Source of the DNA: Flagellimonas marinaquae
GTDB taxonomy: Bacteria; Bacteroidota; Bacteroidia; Flavobacteriales; Flavobacteriaceae
Direction: 5' to 3'
Assembly (NCBI RefSeq): GCF_023716465.1
Contig: NZ_CP092415.1
Location: 709,001-773,000, forward strand
Length of the DNA: 64,000 nucleotides
A program made the position numbers and the translations under genes. Positions 60,437 through 64,000 of the stretch are shown one piece after another (the first letter of the stretch is position 1; every line of letters starts with the position of its first letter). The notes under the pieces were generated by a model. That model saw nothing but the letters and a program-made list of their open reading frames with translations. It was not told the origin of the DNA and ran no database searches.

Positions 60437-62981
60437 GCATTTTGGGCTCATCTTAGGTTTACTGTTTTTTCTGTTTTGCCATGTTAATGCACAGGAAAAA
60501 CAACCGACTTCCGTTGGCCTTATCCCGTATTTAAAAACCTTGGAAAATAGATTCGACGTAAAGTTTTCTTACATTGACAAGGATTTGGAAGGGCTCAATA
60601 TTACTATTCCCGAGAACTTAAATACGCTAGGGCAAATCCTAACATTTATCGAAAGTACTTTCCATATAGACACGGAAAAATTGAATGATAGATACTACGC
60701 CATCACCAAGAACGACCGAGTCGATCTTTGTGGTGTGGTCTTGGATAATTTTGCCGAGAATACGGTAATAGGTGCCACTGTGGAAGTTTTAGGGACAAAA
60801 ATCGCCAAAATAACGGATTCGGACGGTTCTTTTACATTGAGAAACATCCCCAGAAACAGTTCCCTCAAGATTAGATACCTCGGCTATATTACCAAATATG
60901 TTCCCATAGAAAAGCTCTTGCAGCAAGGTGATTGCCCCAAAATATTATTGGCCCAATATTATGAGCAACTAGATGAAGTATTCGTTTATAAATATCTTAC
61001 TTCTGGAATTATTAAAGAAAATGATGCGAGCATAACCTTGAACACTGCCGAATTTGGTATTCTACCCGGCCTGATCGAACCCGATATCCTGCAAACCGTT
61101 CAAGCTTTGCCAGGCATAAAAAGTATCGACGAAACCGTTTCCGATATCAATGTCCGAGGTGGCACGAACGACCAGAACCTTATTCTTTGGAATGGTATAA
61201 AAATGTATCAATCAGGGCACTTTTTTGGGTTGATTTCAGCCTTCAACCCATACCAGACAGATAAGGTCACCATCTACAAAAACGGAACACCATCCAATTT
61301 TGGCGATGGGGTAAGCAGTGTGATCCAAATGGAAACCGGCAATACCATAACCGAAACCTGGAAAGGTGGTGCAGGCTTTAATTTGATCAGTGGCGATGTT
61401 TACGCAGAAGTTCCCATTGCACCCAATTTGGGAATACAGTTCTCAGCACGTCGCTCTGCAACCGATTTTTTGAGTACTCCCACCTACAAACAGTTCATCA
61501 ACAGAGCCTTTCAGGATAGTGAAATTACCCTGCAAAACAACAATACGGTAGATGATGAATTTGCTAGGGACGAAGATTTTTTCTTTTACGATTTTTCAGG
61601 AAAAATTCTTTATGACCTCAATAACGCGCACAAAATCAGACTGAGTGCCATTCATATTAAAAACAACTTAAAATTCGAAGAGACCAATATCGATGCCAAC
61701 GAAACCAATGTTAGCCTATTAAAACAAGACAATATTTCCGTTGGAGGGCAATTGCAAAGTCAATGGACGGATAGGTTTACCTCCCACCTCAATCTATATT
61801 ACTCCAAATATAATTTGGATGCACAAAATGTGTTCGCCAATCAGGTACAGCAATTGTTCCAGAACAATCAGGTCACCGAAAACGCACTAAAGTTCGATAC
61901 CAACTATATGATGAACAATCAATTTAGTTGGAACAACGGTTACCAATATATTGAAACGGGGATCACAAATGCCACCATAATCAATCAACCGGATTTTAAT
62001 AGCGAAATTAAATGGGTTATCCGAACACATGCCCCTTATTCCCAGCTGAATTACAGTTCGCTCGACAATACGTTTGTTGGAAAAGTGGGAGCACGGTTCA
62101 ATTTTGTGGAAAATCTGGACACTTTTAAAAAATTACTAATAGAGCCACGGCTCAATTTAAATTTTAAGCTGGCCAATTATGTAAGAGCTGAAATATTGGG
62201 CGAATTTAAAAGCCAGGCCACAAATCAGGTGATAGATTTGGAGCAAAACTTTTTGGGTATCGAAAAACGACGATGGATCCTGTCCAACGATGATACACTA
62301 CCGGTAACCAAGAGCAAGCAAGGTTCTGTTGGACTCAATTACGAAAAGAACAATTTTTATATCGGTATTGAAGGGTTTATCAAAAATGTGGATGGTATCA
62401 GTACAAGTACCCAAGGATTTCAGAACCCCTATCAGTTTTCCGGAGAAATTGGGAGTTACAAGGTTAAGGGACTAGAGTTTCTTATCAACAAAAAAGGGGA
62501 CAATTATAGTACATGGTTGAGCTATGCGTACAACAAAAACGACTACACGTTCGATTCCATTGTACCTAAACGTTTCCCAAACAACTTGGATATTCGGCAC
62601 ACGGTCACATTTGCGAGCACCTACACCTACAAAAATCTAAAACTGAGTATGGGTATCAATTACCGAACCGGTAAGCCTTATACGGAACCTGCTGAGGGGG
62701 ACGAAGGACTTGATGAAGAATTCTTTCCGCCCAGAATCAATTTTCAATCGCCAAACAATAGCCGTCTACCGGAATATTTTAGGGCCGATGCATCCGCCAT
62801 CTATAATTTTTCGATAAGCAGGGCCATCCGTGCCAATGCAGGACTCTCCATTTTAAATATTACCAACCGAAGAAACACCCTGAACAAATACTATCGGGTA
62901 AACGAGGACAATGAAATTGAAACCATTGAAAATTTTTCTTTGGGTATTACGCCCAATGTGAGTTTTAGGGTTAGTTTTTAA
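60414..62981 (+). CDS. TonB-dependent outer-membrane receptor with STN signalling domain
   Basis: 855 residues. Signal peptide (about 1-26, FCHVNAQ). A secretin/TonB N-terminal (STN) domain (about 33-100: GLIPYLKTLENRFDVKFSYI) is the part that contacts the FecR protein in transducer receptors. A carboxypeptidase-regulatory-like domain follows (CGVVLDNFAENTVIGATVEV), then the plug (ETVSDINVRGGTNDQNLILW) and the barrel. No SusD gene follows, so it is FecA-like rather than SusC-like. The ligand is unknown; the acidic lipoprotein on the other side of the sigma gene is a possible partner. Confidence 0.9.
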   Translation: MLGTNYNKHFGLILGLLFFLFCHVNAQEKQPTSVGLIPYLKTLENRFDVKFSYIDKDLEGLNITIPENLNTLGQILTFIESTFHIDTEKLNDRYYAITKNDRVDLCGVVLDNFAENTVIGATVEVLGTKIAKITDSDGSFTLRNIPRNSSLKIRYLGYITKYVPIEKLLQQGDCPKILLAQYYEQLDEVFVYKYLTSGIIKENDASITLNTAEFGILPGLIEPDILQTVQALPGIKSIDETVSDINVRGGTNDQNLILWNGIKMYQSGHFFGLISAFNPYQTDKVTIYKNGTPSNFGDGVSSVIQMETGNTITETWKGGAGFNLISGDVYAEVPIAPNLGIQFSARRSATDFLSTPTYKQFINRAFQDSEITLQNNNTVDDEFARDEDFFFYDFSGKILYDLNNAHKIRLSAIHIKNNLKFEETNIDANETNVSLLKQDNISVGGQLQSQWTDRFTSHLNLYYSKYNLDAQNVFANQVQQLFQNNQVTENALKFDTNYMMNNQFSWNNGYQYIETGITNATIINQPDFNSEIKWVIRTHAPYSQLNYSSLDNTFVGKVGARFNFVENLDTFKKLLIEPRLNLNFKLANYVRAEILGEFKSQATNQVIDLEQNFLGIEKRRWILSNDDTLPVTKSKQGSVGLNYEKNNFYIGIEGFIKNVDGISTSTQGFQNPYQFSGEIGSYKVKGLEFLINKKGDNYSTWLSYAYNKNDYTFDSIVPKRFPNNLDIRHTVTFASTYTYKNLKLSMGINYRTGKPYTEPAEGDEGLDEEFFPPRINFQSPNNSRLPEYFRADASAIYNFSISRAIRANAGLSILNITNRRNTLNKYYRVNEDNEIETIENFSLGITPNVSFRVSF

Positions 62982-63139
62982 ATCGAGATTTTTCGATTGC
63001 GCCCTAAACGGCCTACGCAAATTTGTGAGCACTCAAATAATTCGCAAAAAATACCTAAAGCACTTTTATAAAACCATCGAATACGCTCAGGTTAGCTACT
63101 CAAAATAACAAAAGATGTCGTTCCGGCAAAAGTAAGTTG
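62982..63139. other. Spacer between TonB receptor and argS
   Basis: 158 bp between convergent genes. AATCGA-GATTTT-TCGATT (62982-62999) could form a weak hairpin right after the receptor stop. Nothing else is recognisable. Confidence 0.35.
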
Positions 63140-64000
63140 CTACATTCTCTCGGGCACATCGATACCCAACAGGCGGAAGGCAGATTGAATCACCTCGCCC
63201 ACCTTCTTGGACAACAATACCCTAAAGGTTTTCTTTTGTTCGTCCGTTTCACCTAAAATGGAAACTTGTTGATAAAACGAGTTGAATTCCTTGACCAGTT
63301 CGTAGGTATAGTTGGCAATTAGTGCTGGACTATAGTTTTCTGCCGCCAACTGTACCGTTTCAGGGAACAATTGCAGCTGTTTCAATAGTTCCTTCTCCTT
63401 TTCGTGCAAATCCATTGTTATGTCGAGCGCAGTCGAGAGATCAAAATCGGCCTTGCGCAAAATGGATTGTATCCTTGCATAGGTGTACTGGATAAACGGC
63501 CCCGTGTTTCCTTGAAAATCCACGGATTCCTCCGGGTTAAAAAGAATACGTTTTTTGGGATCTACTTTTAATATATAGTACTTAAGTGCCCCCAAACCTA
63601 TGGTTCGGTACAATTGTTTTTTTTCTTCTTCGGTATAACCGTCGAGCTTGCCCAATTCTTGTGAAATGGATGCTGCGGTATCTTCCATATTTTTGATAAG
63701 GTCATCGGCATCCACAACGGTTCCTTCCCTGCTCTTCATTTTGCCACTTGGCAGATCCACCATACCATAACTTAAATGGTACAGTTGTTCTGCCCATGCA
63801 TAACCCAACTTTTTAAGAATAAGGAACAAGACCTTAAAATGATAATCTTGTTCGTTTCCCACTGTGTAGACCATTCCGTTGATATCCGGAAAATCGGTTA
63901 CCCGTTGAATGGCGGTGCCAATATCCTGGGTCATGTATACCGCGGTACCATCCGAACGCAACACAATTTTCTCATCCAAGCCTTCATCGGTAAGATCTAT
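63140..64000 (-). CDS. argS: Arginyl-tRNA synthetase, C-terminal part (5' end outside window)
   Basis: Open from the right edge to a stop at 63140; 286 codons of the C-terminal half are present. It includes KIVLRSDGTAVYMTQDIGTA, NEQDYHFKVLFLILKKLGYA, LSYGMVDLPSGKMKSREGTV (KMSKS region KMKSREG), the anticodon-binding DALR domain (GPFIQYTYARIQSILRKADF) and the typical end LLGIDVPERM. It charges tRNA-Arg. Residues LSTALDITMDL in the DALR domain are encoded by a short palindromic element also found in mfd. Confidence 0.95.
   Translation of the reverse strand: MDLTDEGLDEKIVLRSDGTAVYMTQDIGTAIQRVTDFPDINGMVYTVGNEQDYHFKVLFLILKKLGYAWAEQLYHLSYGMVDLPSGKMKSREGTVVDADDLIKNMEDTAASISQELGKLDGYTEEEKKQLYRTIGLGALKYYILKVDPKKRILFNPEESVDFQGNTGPFIQYTYARIQSILRKADFDLSTALDITMDLHEKEKELLKQLQLFPETVQLAAENYSPALIANYTYELVKEFNSFYQQVSILGETDEQKKTFRVLLSKKVGEVIQSAFRLLGIDVPERM
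63416..63438 (-). repeat. Short palindromic element inside argS, related to one in mfd
   Basis: On the minus strand CTCGACTGCGCTCGACATAA (starting 63437) with TCGA at both sides of the centre. It agrees with the mfd element (42382-42405) at 17 of 22 positions and is read in the same phase. It falls in the linker of the DALR domain. Confidence 0.6.

Noticed and set aside
1..64000. CRISPR array or cas genes, complete tRNA or rRNA genes, prophage
   Set aside because: No regularly spaced repeats of CRISPR type, no cloverleaf or rRNA-like stretch and no phage structural genes were seen on reading both strands. The three 40-bp repeats before hipB are operators, not an array.

Overview
The window looks like chromosomal DNA of a heterotrophic, probably marine, member of the Flavobacteriaceae (Bacteroidota). 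Supporting signs are a SusC/SusD pair, FG-GAP/ASPIC lipoproteins, many short lipoproteins with a Bacteroidota-style lipobox, an ECF sigma/FecR/TonB-receptor triad, DUF1343, DUF1080 and DUF853 proteins, AT-rich spacers and several TAnnTTTG (-7 type) promoter elements. The genus cannot be fixed from the sequence alone.

Left arm (1-14886): a carbohydrate-use locus. susC-susD, a small lipoprotein and an FG-GAP/ASPIC lipoprotein (running off the left edge) are read leftwards. A LacI-type regulator sits upstream of susC. A sodium/solute symporter, a GH4-type enzyme, an exported PIG-L deacetylase and an amidohydrolase lipoprotein are read rightwards. Two near-identical palindromes (core TGCAAA..TTTGCA), one before susC and one before the symporter, tie both arms to the LacI protein.

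14887-17107: a small accessory island. A gene-poor stretch with several inverted repeats is followed by a three-gene hipB-hipS-hipT (tripartite HipBST-like) toxin-antitoxin module. Its promoter carries three operators spaced exactly 40 bp apart. Beyond it lie a tRNA-3'-end-like sequence and a bidirectional terminator.

17108-22633: a LysR regulator diverges from a bicarbonate-uptake (DAB) operon: two small unknown genes, dabB and dabA, ending in a strong terminator. Then come a DUF1080 lipoprotein, thioredoxin, two tandem universal stress proteins, and a hydroxyproline-catabolism operon (deaminase, semialdehyde dehydrogenase, 4-hydroxyproline epimerase, DUF885 peptidase) with a divergent AraC regulator.

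32031-44820: a DnaQ exonuclease/GIY-YIG fusion; the glyoxylate shunt (aceB, aceA) with its divergent XRE/ScfR-type regulator and palindromes between them; an aldose-epimerase-like protein; an FtsX-type permease whose TTG start lies 3 bp from that of a divergent DUF1343 lipoprotein; and mfd.

44821-64000: mostly housekeeping genes (serine hydrolase, sterol-desaturase family, methyltransferase, queE, RidA, DUF853 ATPase, folD, ffh, C-terminal part of argS), several lipoproteins including one missed at 50 residues, and a cell-surface-signalling-like cluster: an acidic repeat lipoprotein divergent from an ECF sigma, FecR and an STN-type TonB receptor. A similar short palindromic element lies in the same reading frame inside both mfd and argS.

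The best candidates for new biology are the 40-bp-phased HipBST module, the acidic 4+3-repeat lipoprotein beside the sigma/FecR/receptor triad, the two small genes in the DAB operon, and the in-frame palindromic insertions.
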